Source: Pseudomonadota bacterium (GTDB taxonomy: Bacteria; Pseudomonadota; Alphaproteobacteria; Rhizobiales; Xanthobacteraceae). From it: a DNA stretch of 64,000 nucleotides. The first letter of the stretch is position 1, and each line of letters begins with the position of its first letter. The stretch covers positions 16,906-80,905 of the forward strand of contig JAFECJ010000015.1 in NCBI GenBank assembly GCA_018242205.1, written 5' to 3'. Position numbers and translations under genes: made by a program. Below the pieces are notes generated by a model that worked only from the letters and a program-made list of their open reading frames with translations, did no database searches and was not told the DNA's origin. This document shows, in pieces, positions 9,207-17,220 of the stretch.

Positions 9207-10181
9207 ATGAAAGCCCTGCTCTGCACGCATTATGGCCCGCCCGACGAACTCGAACTGGCCGAGATTGCCGATCCGGCGCCGCGGCCCGGCGAGGTTGTGG
9301 TTCGCATCAAGGCGGCCGCGCTGAATTTCTTCGACACGCTGATCATCCAGGGCAAATACCAGACCAAGCCGGCCTTCCCGTTTTCGCCCTCGGCGGAATT
9401 CGCCGGCGTGGTCGAAAGCGTCGCACCCGACGTCGCCGATTTCAAAATCGGCGACCGCGTACTGGGCTTTACCGGTTACGGCGCGGCGCGCGAGAAAATC
9501 GCGGTGTCGGCGAAGGCACTGACGCCGATCCCGGACAATCTCGACTTCGATCGCGCCGCGGGGCTGTGTGTCACCTATGGCACGACGCTCTACGCGCTGA
9601 AGGACCGCGCGCATCTGAAGGCCGGCGAGACGCTCGCCGTGCTCGGCGCTTCGGGCGGCACCGGTCTCGCTGCCATCGAAATCGGCAAGATCATGGGCGC
9701 GCGCGTCATCGCCTGCGCTTCGTCGAGGGACAAGATCGCTTTCTGCAAGGAGCGCGGCGCCGATGACGGCATCGACTACGCCGCTGAGGACTTGAAAGAC
9801 GCGCTGCGCCGCGCCACCGGCGGCAAGGGCGCCGACGTCATCTACGATCCGGTCGGCGGCGCTTACGCTGAAGCGGCATTACGCGCGATCGCCTGGGAGG
9901 GCCGCTTTCTCGTCATCGGCTTCGCCGCCGGCGAGATTCCGAAGGTGCCGTTCAATCTCTATCTGCTGAAAAGCGCCAATGTGCTCGGCGTATTCTGGGG
10001 TGCTTGGACCGAACGCGATCCCGACGGCCACCGCGCCAACACCGCGCAGCTTTTGCGCTGGGCCGCCAACGGCCAATTGTCGTCGCATGTGCACGCCGCC
10101 TATCCGCTCAGCGAAGCGGCGACCGCGCTCAAGGCGATCGCCGAGCGCAAGGTGATGGGCAAGGTGATTTTGCGGCCGTAG
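9207..10181 (+). CDS. NADPH:quinone oxidoreductase family protein (zinc-independent MDR)
   Basis: A 324-residue medium-chain reductase. The N-terminal GroES-like domain shows MKALLCTHYGPPDEL and SAEFAGVVESV; the Rossmann domain has VLGASGGTGLAAIEIGK for NADPH binding, and DVIYDPVGG follows. The catalytic-zinc ligands of alcohol dehydrogenases are absent, fitting the quinone reductase/crotonase-like branch that reduces quinones or enoyl compounds. It has a clear start and is followed by a palindromic repeat. The substrate is not predictable. Confidence 0.9.
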   Translation: MKALLCTHYGPPDELELAEIADPAPRPGEVVVRIKAAALNFFDTLIIQGKYQTKPAFPFSPSAEFAGVVESVAPDVADFKIGDRVLGFTGYGAAREKIAVSAKALTPIPDNLDFDRAAGLCVTYGTTLYALKDRAHLKAGETLAVLGASGGTGLAAIEIGKIMGARVIACASSRDKIAFCKERGADDGIDYAAEDLKDALRRATGGKGADVIYDPVGGAYAEAALRAIAWEGRFLVIGFAAGEIPKVPFNLYLLKSANVLGVFWGAWTERDPDGHRANTAQLLRWAANGQLSSHVHAAYPLSEAATALKAIAERKVMGKVILRP

Positions 10182-10204
10182 AATCGGCAGACACATAAAC
10201 ACCG

Positions 10205-10286
10205 GTCATCCCCGCGAAAGCGGGGATCCAGCACTTGGCCGCGAATATCGTGAAGGACTGGATCGCCCGCTTTCGCGGGCGATGAC
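10205..10286. repeat. Palindromic intergenic repeat, family A (copy 1)
   Basis: The left arm GTCATCCCCGCGAAAGCGGG (from 10205, ending GATCCAG at 10231) and the right arm starting CTGGATCGCCCGC (10258-10286) are near-exact reverse complements. Each arm also folds on itself through the CCCGC/GCGGG core. Related copies lie at 50693-50767 and 60432-60525. It sits between two convergent genes. Confidence 0.88.
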
Positions 10287-10300
10287 GTCAGAGGAATGGT

Positions 10301-10660
10301 TCAGGCAGCAGCCGCTCGCAACGTATCCAGCTTCTCCCGCGCCGCCTCGCGATGCTCGGGGCGCATGTGGCTCGACACCAGCTTGAGCGCGGTCATCAGG
10401 ACGGCCGCGTCATCGGTGAAGCCGATAACGGGCAGCATGTCCGGGATGGCATCGAACGGCAGCACGAAGTAGGCAATCGCCGCGACCAAGGTGCCCTTGA
10501 CCTGTAGCGGCGTGGCGCGGTCGAAGGCGCAGTAATAGGCCGCGAGCAGATCCTCGGCGAACGGGATCTGCGCCGCGACCGACGCCAGCTTGCGCCAGAA
10601 CCGGCGCGGCAGCGATGGATCGTCGGCGGAAGTTCCAAAGGTGGTGTTGGCGAAGGGCAT
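10301..10660 (-). CDS. YkvA-family (DUF1232) protein
   Basis: A 119-residue protein with the DUF1232 core: VAAIAYFVLPFDAIPDMLPVIGFTDDAAVL, read in pieces as YFVLPFDAIPD and GFTDDAAVL. The hydrophobic core could be one membrane-associated helix pair. The family is common and poorly characterised. Upstream is the 129-bp composite repeat at 10703-10831, leaving about 40 bases for its promoter. The function is unknown. Confidence 0.84.
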   Translation of the reverse strand: MPFANTTFGTSADDPSLPRRFWRKLASVAAQIPFAEDLLAAYYCAFDRATPLQVKGTLVAAIAYFVLPFDAIPDMLPVIGFTDDAAVLMTALKLVSSHMRPEHREAAREKLDTLRAAAA

Positions 10661-10702
10661 TATAAATATCTGGTGAGCGGGAAGCGGAGTTCAAGCGTCT
10701 TA

Positions 10703-10831
10703 CCCTCTCCCCTTGTGGGAGAGGGTGGTCCGAGCGCAGCGAGGACCGGGTGAGGGGGCACCGCACCCCCTCACCCGGCTCGCACTTCGCTTCGCTCAGC
10801 GCGCGCCACCCTCTCCCACAAGGGGAGAGGG
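10703..10831. repeat. 129-bp composite inverted repeat, family B (double cruciform)
   Basis: Outer arms 10703-10728 and 10806-10831 are exact 26-bp reverse complements, each itself a hairpin (CCCTCTCCC/GGGAGAGGG). An inner perfect 13-bp repeat (10746-10758 with 10766-10778, CCGGGTGAGGGGG) sits inside. A solo arm of the same family occurs at 34931-34956. It fills most of the gap between the YkvA and phhB genes. Confidence 0.92.
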
Positions 10832-10859
10832 AAGACAGCAAGCGGCGACGCACAGCACG

Positions 10860-11153
10860 TCATCGACCGGCCAACTTCTCCATCGCCTCGGCCAGCTTGA
10901 TGTCTTTCTCGGTCACGCCGCCGGCGTCGTGGGTGGCGAGCGTTACCTCGACCGTCTTGTAGACATTGAACCACTCCGGATGGTGGTCCATTTTCTCGGC
11001 TACCAGCGCCACCCGCGTCATGAAGCCGAAGGCTTCATTGAAATCCTTGAACACGAATTTTTTGACGATGGCATCGCGGTCCGGCGCGTCGGCCCAGCCG
11101 GCGAGCCTGTCGAGCGCGGCCTTGCGCGCCTCGGCGGTCAGTTTTTGCGCCAT
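10860..11153 (-). CDS. phhB: 4a-hydroxytetrahydrobiopterin (pterin-4a-carbinolamine) dehydratase
   Basis: A 97-residue cytosolic enzyme that dehydrates 4a-hydroxytetrahydropterin, regenerating the cofactor of aromatic amino acid hydroxylases. The hallmark [17 protein letters not shown], with its active-site His pair, and the following [11 protein letters not shown] are present; length and motifs are typical. No phenylalanine hydroxylase is adjacent; in many bacteria the family also serves pterin-dependent roles such as molybdopterin. It is divergent from the site-2 protease gene. Confidence 0.93.
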   Translation of the reverse strand: MAQKLTAEARKAALDRLAGWADAPDRDAIVKKFVFKDFNEAFGFMTRVALVAEKMDHHPEWFNVYKTVEVTLATHDAGGVTEKDIKLAEAMEKLAGR

Positions 11154-11262
11154 ATCACATCCCTCACTGTCGACCCGTCTATGATCCGAACAACGTCCCG
11201 ACCTCGCAATGGGTCCGGAACATGCCTATTTTCAGTGTGCGCCGAATTCCAGCGAGGGTCAC

Positions 11263-12375
11263 ATGTCCTGGTCCGTAAGCATCGGCAAGGTCGCCGGTAC
11301 GGTGGTTCGCATCCACCTCACCTTCCTCCTGTTTCTGGCCTGGATCTTCGCCGCCAGCTATTCCCGGGGCGGCAGCGCGGAGGCCTGGGACAGCGTGATC
11401 TTCATGGTCCTGCTGTTCACTTGCGTCCTGCTGCACGAATTCGGCCATATCTTCACCGCCCGCGCTTTCGGCGTCGCAACGCCTTACGTGACGCTGCTGC
11501 CGATCGGCGGCGTCGCTCAGCTCGAACGCATCCCCGAGCAGCCGGGTCAGGAATTTCTCATTGCCATCGCCGGCCCGCTGGTCAACGTCGCCATCGCCCT
11601 GCTGCTGATCGCGTTCGGCGGCGCGCAGATCACCCAGAGCGCCGCGGCGATCGACAACGGTCAGATCTCGATGATCGACCGCCTCGCCGCCGTGAACCTG
11701 TTCCTGGCGCTGTTCAATCTCATCCCCGCCTTCCCGATGGATGGCGGGCGTGTCCTCCGCGCGGCGCTGGCGGTGAAGCTCGGCTATGTCCGCGCCACCG
11801 AAGTGGCGGCAGTAATCGGCCAGTTCGTCGCCTTCGCGCTCGGCTTCATCGGACTGCTGTACAACCCGATCCTGATCTTCATCGCCATCTTCGTCTATCT
11901 CGCCGCTTCGTCGGAAGCGCATATGGTGGCGCTGCGCGCGGTGTCGCGCGGCGTGCCGGTGAGCCACGCCATGATGACGCAGTTCGCTAGCCTCAAGCCC
12001 GATGCCCATGTCGATGAGGCGGTGCAGACCTTGCTCGCCACCAGTCAGGGTGAATTTCCTGTGATCGATGACGCCGGCAAGCCGATCGGCCTGTTGGCGC
12101 GCGGCGACATCATCAAGGCGATCAAAACGCTCGGGCCCGATGCGCGCGTCGCCGATGCGATGAGCCCCGGCATCTCAACCATCAGTCATCGCAGCTCGCT
12201 CGACGAGGCCTTCAAGCTGTTGCAGGAGAAAGAAGCCGTAGCCGTCGGCGTAACCGATACAGACGGTCGCCTCATCGGCCTGATCACCAGCGAAACCATC
12301 GCCGAGATGATGATGCTGGGCGACGCCTTGCCGAAGGACACGCGCGGCCCGTGGGGCCGCGCAGCCGGCGCTTGA
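11263..12375 (+). CDS. Site-2 protease (M50) with paired CBS domains
   Basis: A 370-residue membrane metalloprotease. HEFGH (58-62 from the chosen start) supplies two zinc ligands and the catalytic Glu, and FPMDGGRVL provides the third ligand (Asp). Several transmembrane segments surround these. The C-terminal third contains two CBS motifs (EFPVIDDAGKPIGLLARGD and VTDTDGRLIGLITSE), which usually bind adenine nucleotides and regulate activity. The start at 11263 (MSWSVSIG), with GAGGG upstream, is preferred over an in-frame ATG 18 codons earlier. The substrate is unknown. Confidence 0.92.
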   Translation: MSWSVSIGKVAGTVVRIHLTFLLFLAWIFAASYSRGGSAEAWDSVIFMVLLFTCVLLHEFGHIFTARAFGVATPYVTLLPIGGVAQLERIPEQPGQEFLIAIAGPLVNVAIALLLIAFGGAQITQSAAAIDNGQISMIDRLAAVNLFLALFNLIPAFPMDGGRVLRAALAVKLGYVRATEVAAVIGQFVAFALGFIGLLYNPILIFIAIFVYLAASSEAHMVALRAVSRGVPVSHAMMTQFASLKPDAHVDEAVQTLLATSQGEFPVIDDAGKPIGLLARGDIIKAIKTLGPDARVADAMSPGISTISHRSSLDEAFKLLQEKEAVAVGVTDTDGRLIGLITSETIAEMMMLGDALPKDTRGPWGRAAGA

Positions 12376-12416
12376 TCGACGCGTTGTTAACGCACGCCCC
12401 GATCAGATTACATCTG

Positions 12417-12428
12417 TTCTAATTCTAA
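12417..12428 (+). promoter_or_regulatory. Tandem TTCTAA repeat upstream of the iron-uptake operon
   Basis: Two directly adjacent TTCTAA hexamers (12417-12422, 12423-12428) lie 75 bases before the P19-like start. TTCTAA resembles a half-site of the iron control element bound by Irr in alphaproteobacteria, but the classic inverted arrangement is absent. Treat this as a weak candidate only. Confidence 0.25.
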
Positions 12429-12502
12429 TGTTTTGTCGGCCCATTGACAGTGCATGACGCCGGGCGCATCGAAACGATCATCGTCGTTCGCATCTGGAGT
12501 TC

Positions 12503-13054
12503 ATGATGACCAACCGGCTCTTGAAGATTTCCACGCTGATCATCTCGGCTGCCGTGATGAGTGGCATTGCCGCCGCGAAAGAATATCCAATCGGCAAACC
12601 GAAGACGATCGCGGGCATGGAAGTCGCGGCGGTCTATCTGCAGCCGATCGAAATGGATCCGCCCGGCATGATGCGCGCCGCGGCCGACTCCGACGTTCAC
12701 CTCGAAGCCGACATCCACGCCACCAGCAAAAACACCAACGGCTTCGCCGACGGCACTTGGATGCCTTATCTCGTGGTCCACTATGAGCTGACGAAGCTCG
12801 ACAGCGGCCAGACCATCAAGGGCGACCTGATGCCGATGGTCGCCAGCGACGGGCCGCATTACGGCGACAACGTCAAGCTGATGGGCGTCGGAAAATACAA
12901 GCTCACGCTCACGGTGGCACCGCCGACCGCAGCCAAGCATCCGGAATTCGGCCGTCACGTCGACAAGGAAAGCGGCGTCGGTCCCTGGTTCAAGGCGTTT
13001 ACGGCCGATTACGAGTTCACCTTTGCCGGGACCGGCAAGAAGGGTGCTTACTAA
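12503..13054 (+). CDS. P19/FtrA-like periplasmic iron-uptake protein
   Basis: A 183-residue periplasmic protein with a signal peptide (to about residue 25, SGIAAAKEYP). The sequence KTIAGMEVAAVYLQPIEM, the DVHLEADIHATSKNTNGFADGTWMP region and a late EFGRHVDKESGVGPW are characteristic of the P19/Tp34/FtrA family, which binds metal through Met, His and Asp/Glu. It is the first gene of a three-gene run with a cupredoxin-like protein and a polyferredoxin. In Brucella and Bordetella FtrABCD, this protein works with an FTR1 permease, which is missing here. Confidence 0.9.
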   Translation: MMTNRLLKISTLIISAAVMSGIAAAKEYPIGKPKTIAGMEVAAVYLQPIEMDPPGMMRAAADSDVHLEADIHATSKNTNGFADGTWMPYLVVHYELTKLDSGQTIKGDLMPMVASDGPHYGDNVKLMGVGKYKLTLTVAPPTAAKHPEFGRHVDKESGVGPWFKAFTADYEFTFAGTGKKGAY

Positions 13055-13079
13055 AATCGGACCGGAAGGAACCTCGCGA

Positions 13080-13439
13080 ATGAATGCGCGTACTCTTATC
13101 CGGCTCATTCGCGCGGCGATCTGCGCCGCCGGCCTCGCCGGGATATTCCCGGCGACGACCGTGCGGGCGGAAGACATGCCGGTGTTCGCGATCGAATTCA
13201 ACGACGGCGTGGTCAGTCCGCTTCGTCTCGAAGTGCCGGCCAACAAGCCGTTCAAGATCGTGCTGCATAATAAGGGCAAGACACCGGCCGAGTTCGAGAG
13301 CACCAATCTGCATCAGGAGAAGGTGCTCGCGGCGGAAAGCACGTCCTTCATCGTATTCCGACGGCTCGCGCCCGGCGAGTATTCCTTCTTCGATGACTTT
13401 CACCCGAATGCCCCGCAAGCGGTGGTCATCGCAAAATAG
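13080..13439 (+). CDS. Cupredoxin-like periplasmic protein (FtrB-like)
   Basis: A 119-residue secreted protein with a signal peptide ending near VRAED. The mature domain is a short cupredoxin-type beta sandwich (FAIEFNDGVVSPLRLEVPANKPFKIVL, then LAPGEYSFFDDFHP). The start at 13080 is preceded by AAGGAACC. It lies 25 bases after the P19-like gene and 45 bases before the polyferredoxin, matching the position of FtrB, which is thought to oxidise ferrous iron. Clear type-1 copper ligands are not obvious, apart from H and E residues. Confidence 0.82.
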   Translation: MNARTLIRLIRAAICAAGLAGIFPATTVRAEDMPVFAIEFNDGVVSPLRLEVPANKPFKIVLHNKGKTPAEFESTNLHQEKVLAAESTSFIVFRRLAPGEYSFFDDFHPNAPQAVVIAK

Positions 13440-13484
13440 CCGCCGGCCCGCGGCCGGGCCGGGCGGCACAGGCACGGCAGCAGC

Positions 13485-14882
13485 ATGATGGCATTTGCTT
13501 CCTCACCGCTTGCTCCACCGCGCCTCGCCCGCGTCGGCGATTGGCTGCTGCGCCATCAGCGCATCATCCGCGCCGTGCAGTGGCTCATCGTTGCCTTCTA
13601 TCTCGTGCTGGTCGCCGTGCCGGCATTCCTGCCGCTGCCGGACCGAACGGCGCATATCCTCGACAACCTGACGCTGTTCGCCCAGTTCGCATTCTGGGGC
13701 ATCTGGTGGCCGTTCGTGCTGCTCAGCATGGTACTGGTCGGGCGCGCCTGGTGCGGCCTGATGTGCCCGGAGGGCGCGCTCAGCGAATTCGTCAGCGGCT
13801 ATGGCGCCGGGCGCCGACTGCCGCGCTGGCTGACGTGGGGCGGCTGGCCATTCGTCGCCTTCGCCTGCACCACCGTCTACGGACAGTTGGTGAGCGTGTA
13901 CCAATATCCGAAGCCGGTCCTCGTCGTCCTCGGCGGATCGACAGCCGCGGCGATCGTCGTCGGCCTGCGCTACGGCCGCAACAAACGGGTGTGGTGCCGT
14001 TTTCTATGCCCGGTGAACGGCGTGTTCGCGCTGTTGTCGAAGCTGGCGCCGCTGCATTTCGCCGTCGATCAGACCGCCTGGCGCGCCTCACAAGCGCGGC
14101 ATGAACATCCGCCGTCCGTCAATTGCGCGCCGCTCGTGCCACTGCGCACCATGCGCGGCGCGTTCAGCTGTCATATGTGCGGGCGCTGCAGCGGCTTTCG
14201 CGATGCGATTGCGCTGACGCCGCGTTCGCCCACCGACGAGATCGTCAACGTCGCCGGCGATCGGCCCAACCCCTGGGAAAGCGCGCTCATCCTGTTCGGC
14301 CTCATGGGCATCGCGGTCGGCGCCTTCCATTGGTCGGCGAGTCCGTGGTTCATCGATGTCAAACAGGCGATCGCCGAATGGCTGATCGATCACGGCGTGT
14401 CGTGGCCGCTGGAATGGAGCGCGCCGTGGTGGCTGCTCACCAACTATCCCGACCATAACGACGTGATGTCCCTGCTCGATGGCGCGGTGCTGCTCGGCTA
14501 CATCGCGGTGACGACGATCGTGATGGGCGCCGTACTGTCGGCGCTGATGGCGCTGGCGACGCGGAGCCTGGGGCCGTGGTCGTGGCGGCGGTTTCATCAT
14601 CTCACGCAGGCCCTGATTCCGATCGCCGGCTGCGGCGTGTTCCTCGGCCTCTCGGCGCTGACGGTGACGATGCTGCACGCGCAAGGCATTACGCTGCCGT
14701 GGGTCGGAATGCTGCGCGCGGCGCTGCTCGCCGGTGCCGCGGCGTGGTCGATCGTCCTGGCATGGCGCGTGACCGCGCGATGGTCGAACGGCGGTGCGCG
14801 GCGCGCGATTGCCGCCGCCTGTGCCGCCGTTGCCGCCATTTTCGGCACCGCCCCCTGGATCCTGTTGTTCTGGTCCTGGTAG
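13485..14882 (+). CDS. Polyferredoxin-type membrane protein (FtrD/NapH-like)
   Basis: A 465-residue polytopic membrane protein with CGLMCPEGALSE, CRFLCPVNGVFALL and CHMCGRCSGFRDAI, the cysteine motifs of NapH/RdxA/FtrD-type 4Fe-4S membrane proteins. The C-terminal half has several more hydrophobic segments with His residues (RRFHHLTQ). By position it is the FtrD equivalent of an FtrABCD ferrous iron system, where it would carry electrons across the membrane. No FTR1 permease (REGLE motif) gene lies between it and the cupredoxin-like gene. Confidence 0.86.
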   Translation: MMAFASSPLAPPRLARVGDWLLRHQRIIRAVQWLIVAFYLVLVAVPAFLPLPDRTAHILDNLTLFAQFAFWGIWWPFVLLSMVLVGRAWCGLMCPEGALSEFVSGYGAGRRLPRWLTWGGWPFVAFACTTVYGQLVSVYQYPKPVLVVLGGSTAAAIVVGLRYGRNKRVWCRFLCPVNGVFALLSKLAPLHFAVDQTAWRASQARHEHPPSVNCAPLVPLRTMRGAFSCHMCGRCSGFRDAIALTPRSPTDEIVNVAGDRPNPWESALILFGLMGIAVGAFHWSASPWFIDVKQAIAEWLIDHGVSWPLEWSAPWWLLTNYPDHNDVMSLLDGAVLLGYIAVTTIVMGAVLSALMALATRSLGPWSWRRFHHLTQALIPIAGCGVFLGLSALTVTMLHAQGITLPWVGMLRAALLAGAAAWSIVLAWRVTARWSNGGARRAIAAACAAVAAIFGTAPWILLFWSW

Positions 14883-14964
14883 GCCGGCCCGCGCGGCGTG
14901 GTGGTATCGATATCTGCGTGACGGACCTTAACGACGCCTCCGACAAGACGGCGATACCGGCCGT

Positions 14965-14978
14965 TTGATTTGTCTCAA
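14965..14978 (+). promoter_or_regulatory. FNR/FixK-type binding site
   Basis: TTGAT-TTGT-CTCAA matches the FNR/FixK consensus TTGAT-N4-ATCAA at nine of ten positions. The centre is about 41.5 bases upstream of a plausible start site near 15013, with TAGCCT at 15001-15006 as the -10 element. This is the usual class II activator position. It would put the secreted protein gene at 15034 under oxygen control. Confidence 0.65.
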
Positions 14979-15033
14979 TCAGCGTTTTCGCAGCCCCATT
15001 TAGCCTCGCACCCATCATTGCAGGGGTGCGACC

Positions 15034-16995
15034 ATGACCACCGCGCGATCAAAACAACCTTCGCCGAACCGCAAGACATCAAGTGTAAAAGGCGCGCTCG
15101 CCGCCGCCATGCTGCTGGCGACGTCCGCGGCGCAAGCGGGCGATGTGCGCCTCTACGTGCTGGCGCCGCAACCGCCGGCGTCGCTGAAGACGGTCGAAAC
15201 GCAAGGCTCCGACAAGCCGGCTTATTCGCACTCCTATGACATCTCGTACAATACGGTCGAGCAGAACATCCGCAACGAGATCAAGAAGGCCAATATCGAC
15301 CTCGGCGGCGCGGTCATCTGCGAAGGCGCCTGCCCCAACGTGTATTGGCACGTCAGCGTCAGCAACGACTTCTCGTTCACGCTGAAGAACCAGCCGACGA
15401 TCACGGCGTTCGGCAATGCCCAGGACAATGGTGTCGATGTTTACCTGAAGACGCAGTTCAAACTGCACACCGTCGTCAGCGCCCGCCTGTGGGCCGATCC
15501 GGCGACCGGCCATGTCGAAGGCACGGCCCATGTTCCGATCGACCTCGTGATCGGCATGGAGGCAAATTCGAAGCTCGCGCTGTGGCCCGAAGTCAAATCG
15601 ATCGCCAGCTATTGCGAGACGACCAAGCTGCAGGAGACGGCTTGCGTCAAGCTGACGCTCGACGACAAGAACATCGACCTGTCCGATCCCAAGGGCATTG
15701 CGGTTGCCGTCGGCACCGCGCTTGGCGGCCTGATCGGCGGATCGCCATTGGCTGCCGGCATCGCCGATCCGCTCAGCGGCCTCATCGCCGGCAAACTGAT
15801 CTCCGAAGAACTCGTCAAGATCGCCGCGCGCAAGGTGCAGGACGAAGCCGACAAGGTGCTCAACAACGTGCTGCAGATCGCCAACATCCGCGCCACCTGG
15901 CTCGCGAGCAATTATGTCGACGCCAAGGCCACGCAGGCCAACGCCGTCAGGTCGAAGCTGCTCGATACCAAGCTGCCCGGCGTCAACAAGTCACTGCAGG
16001 AATTGTCGACCGCCCTCGGCCTGTCGCTCGACGTACAGACCCGGACTTCGAGCGGCGACGTCTATGTAATCGTCACACCGCGCTTCACCGCCAATCCCGC
16101 CGGCGGCACGATGGTCGGAAAGCTACGCATGCCGAAGGAGGCTTGCGTCTATGGCGAGTGGCAATACGGCACAATTCCGTTGGGGTTGACGACCGTCGAC
16201 GCCAATCGCGAGCTGGCCGGCAAGGTCGGCAAGCCGTGCACCGACATCATGTCGGCTTCGGACATCAAATTGGCCGGCTATCTCGGCGCCGATCCGAAGA
16301 TTGTGAAAGTCGGTGCCAACCCGCTGCCGAACTGGAAGCCGGTCGGCACTTTCAAGCTCACCGGCAACCTCTCGGAGGTCAAGCACGGCACCGTGCTGCA
16401 ATCGCAGTTGCGACAGCGCGGCACCACCCGGCACGCGGCGACCGGCTATTACGAATGCAGCTTCGAGATTTCCGGCCTGCCGGGCGCCGACATCATCGAG
16501 CTCGACTTCAAGGGCAAGGCAGCGGAGCGGATGGCCGGTTTCCAGCAGGAGCCGAATCGCTATGTCGAGGTCGCGGCCGCCGGCGTGTCCGCCGCGCTCG
16601 ACGCCAGTTGGGCCAAGGCCGGCCCGCCGGTCGTTATCGGCGGCGACGGCAAATGCACCGCCGGCAAGGTGCGGGCGCCGCACTATCAGGCGGAGAGCTG
16701 GCTCGACCGCATCGAGGATTTGCTCGATCTCGACAAGTGCCCGAACTGCGGCATCAAACTCGATGAGGGCATGCTCAAGGCCTCGAACATGAAGCCGATC
16801 CTGGAGAATCCGGCGCTGAAGCCGCTGTTCGATGCGCTGGCCGCCGGGCGGGCGCTGCCAGCGGCGACGCAGGCTCCCGCGACCCAGGCACCAGCCGGCC
16901 AGCAGGCCCCGGCGACCGGCGTCCAGCGGGGACCGGCACTGCGGCCCGAACTGCTGCGCCCGGGCCTGCAAAAGGGCGTCAACACGCCGAAATAA
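15034..16995 (+). CDS. Large secreted protein of unknown function
   Basis: A 653-residue protein with a basic N-terminus and a signal peptide ending around SAAQAGDV (about residue 36). Residues 40-220 are rich in alternating hydrophobic strands. Around 225-255 is a glycine-zipper-like stretch (AVGTALGGLIGG...LSGLIAGKLI) that could pack in a membrane or oligomer. A CPNC pair lies near residue 570, and the last 60 residues are Ala/Pro/Gln rich and repetitive. The beta-rich layout faintly recalls DUF4403/TULIP-like proteins, but I do not recognise it. An FNR/FixK-type box lies upstream. Confidence 0.85.
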   Translation: MTTARSKQPSPNRKTSSVKGALAAAMLLATSAAQAGDVRLYVLAPQPPASLKTVETQGSDKPAYSHSYDISYNTVEQNIRNEIKKANIDLGGAVICEGACPNVYWHVSVSNDFSFTLKNQPTITAFGNAQDNGVDVYLKTQFKLHTVVSARLWADPATGHVEGTAHVPIDLVIGMEANSKLALWPEVKSIASYCETTKLQETACVKLTLDDKNIDLSDPKGIAVAVGTALGGLIGGSPLAAGIADPLSGLIAGKLISEELVKIAARKVQDEADKVLNNVLQIANIRATWLASNYVDAKATQANAVRSKLLDTKLPGVNKSLQELSTALGLSLDVQTRTSSGDVYVIVTPRFTANPAGGTMVGKLRMPKEACVYGEWQYGTIPLGLTTVDANRELAGKVGKPCTDIMSASDIKLAGYLGADPKIVKVGANPLPNWKPVGTFKLTGNLSEVKHGTVLQSQLRQRGTTRHAATGYYECSFEISGLPGADIIELDFKGKAAERMAGFQQEPNRYVEVAAAGVSAALDASWAKAGPPVVIGGDGKCTAGKVRAPHYQAESWLDRIEDLLDLDKCPNCGIKLDEGMLKASNMKPILENPALKPLFDALAAGRALPAATQAPATQAPAGQQAPATGVQRGPALRPELLRPGLQKGVNTPK

Positions 16996-17002
16996 TCGCA
17001 GC

Positions 17003-17016
17003 GGGAGCGCTTCCAG
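17003..17016. repeat. Relic half-copy of the 44-bp palindromic repeat (family C)
   Basis: GGGAGCGCTTCCAG is identical to the left edge of the family C copy at 53195-53208, but the right arm is absent. It lies eight bases after the stop of the gene ending at 16995. Confidence 0.5.
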
Positions 17017-17066
17017 AGGCCGCCACGGCAGGCTTAACCGCGATCCGCGGCGGCCCGCCATGGTGG

Positions 17067-17094
17067 TTGCTTCCGGCTATTTCCTCACTATATT
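17067..17094 (+). promoter_or_regulatory. Candidate sigma-70-type promoter of typA
   Basis: TTGCTT (17067-17072) and TATATT (17089-17094) are separated by 16 bases. Transcription would start near 17101, giving a leader of about 120 bases that contains a GC-rich hairpin. Confidence 0.5.
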
Positions 17095-17116
17095 GCGCCG
17101 CAAAAGCGGATGCGTC

Positions 17117-17140
17117 GCGGGCCCTTGGAAAGCGGCCCGC
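17117..17140 (+). promoter_or_regulatory. Hairpin in the typA leader
   Basis: GCGGGCC (17117-17123) pairs with GGCCCGC (17134-17140) around a 10-base loop. It is followed by GCTTTGGTTTTTGG, which gives it a weak attenuator-like look. It is about 80 bases before the typA start. Confidence 0.35.
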
Positions 17141-17220
17141 GCTTTGGTTTTTGGAACACCGCGCCCGCCCCCGAGACAGGAACCGCTCCGGCAGCAGGCC
17201 GCGCGCAAAAGGCATCTCTT

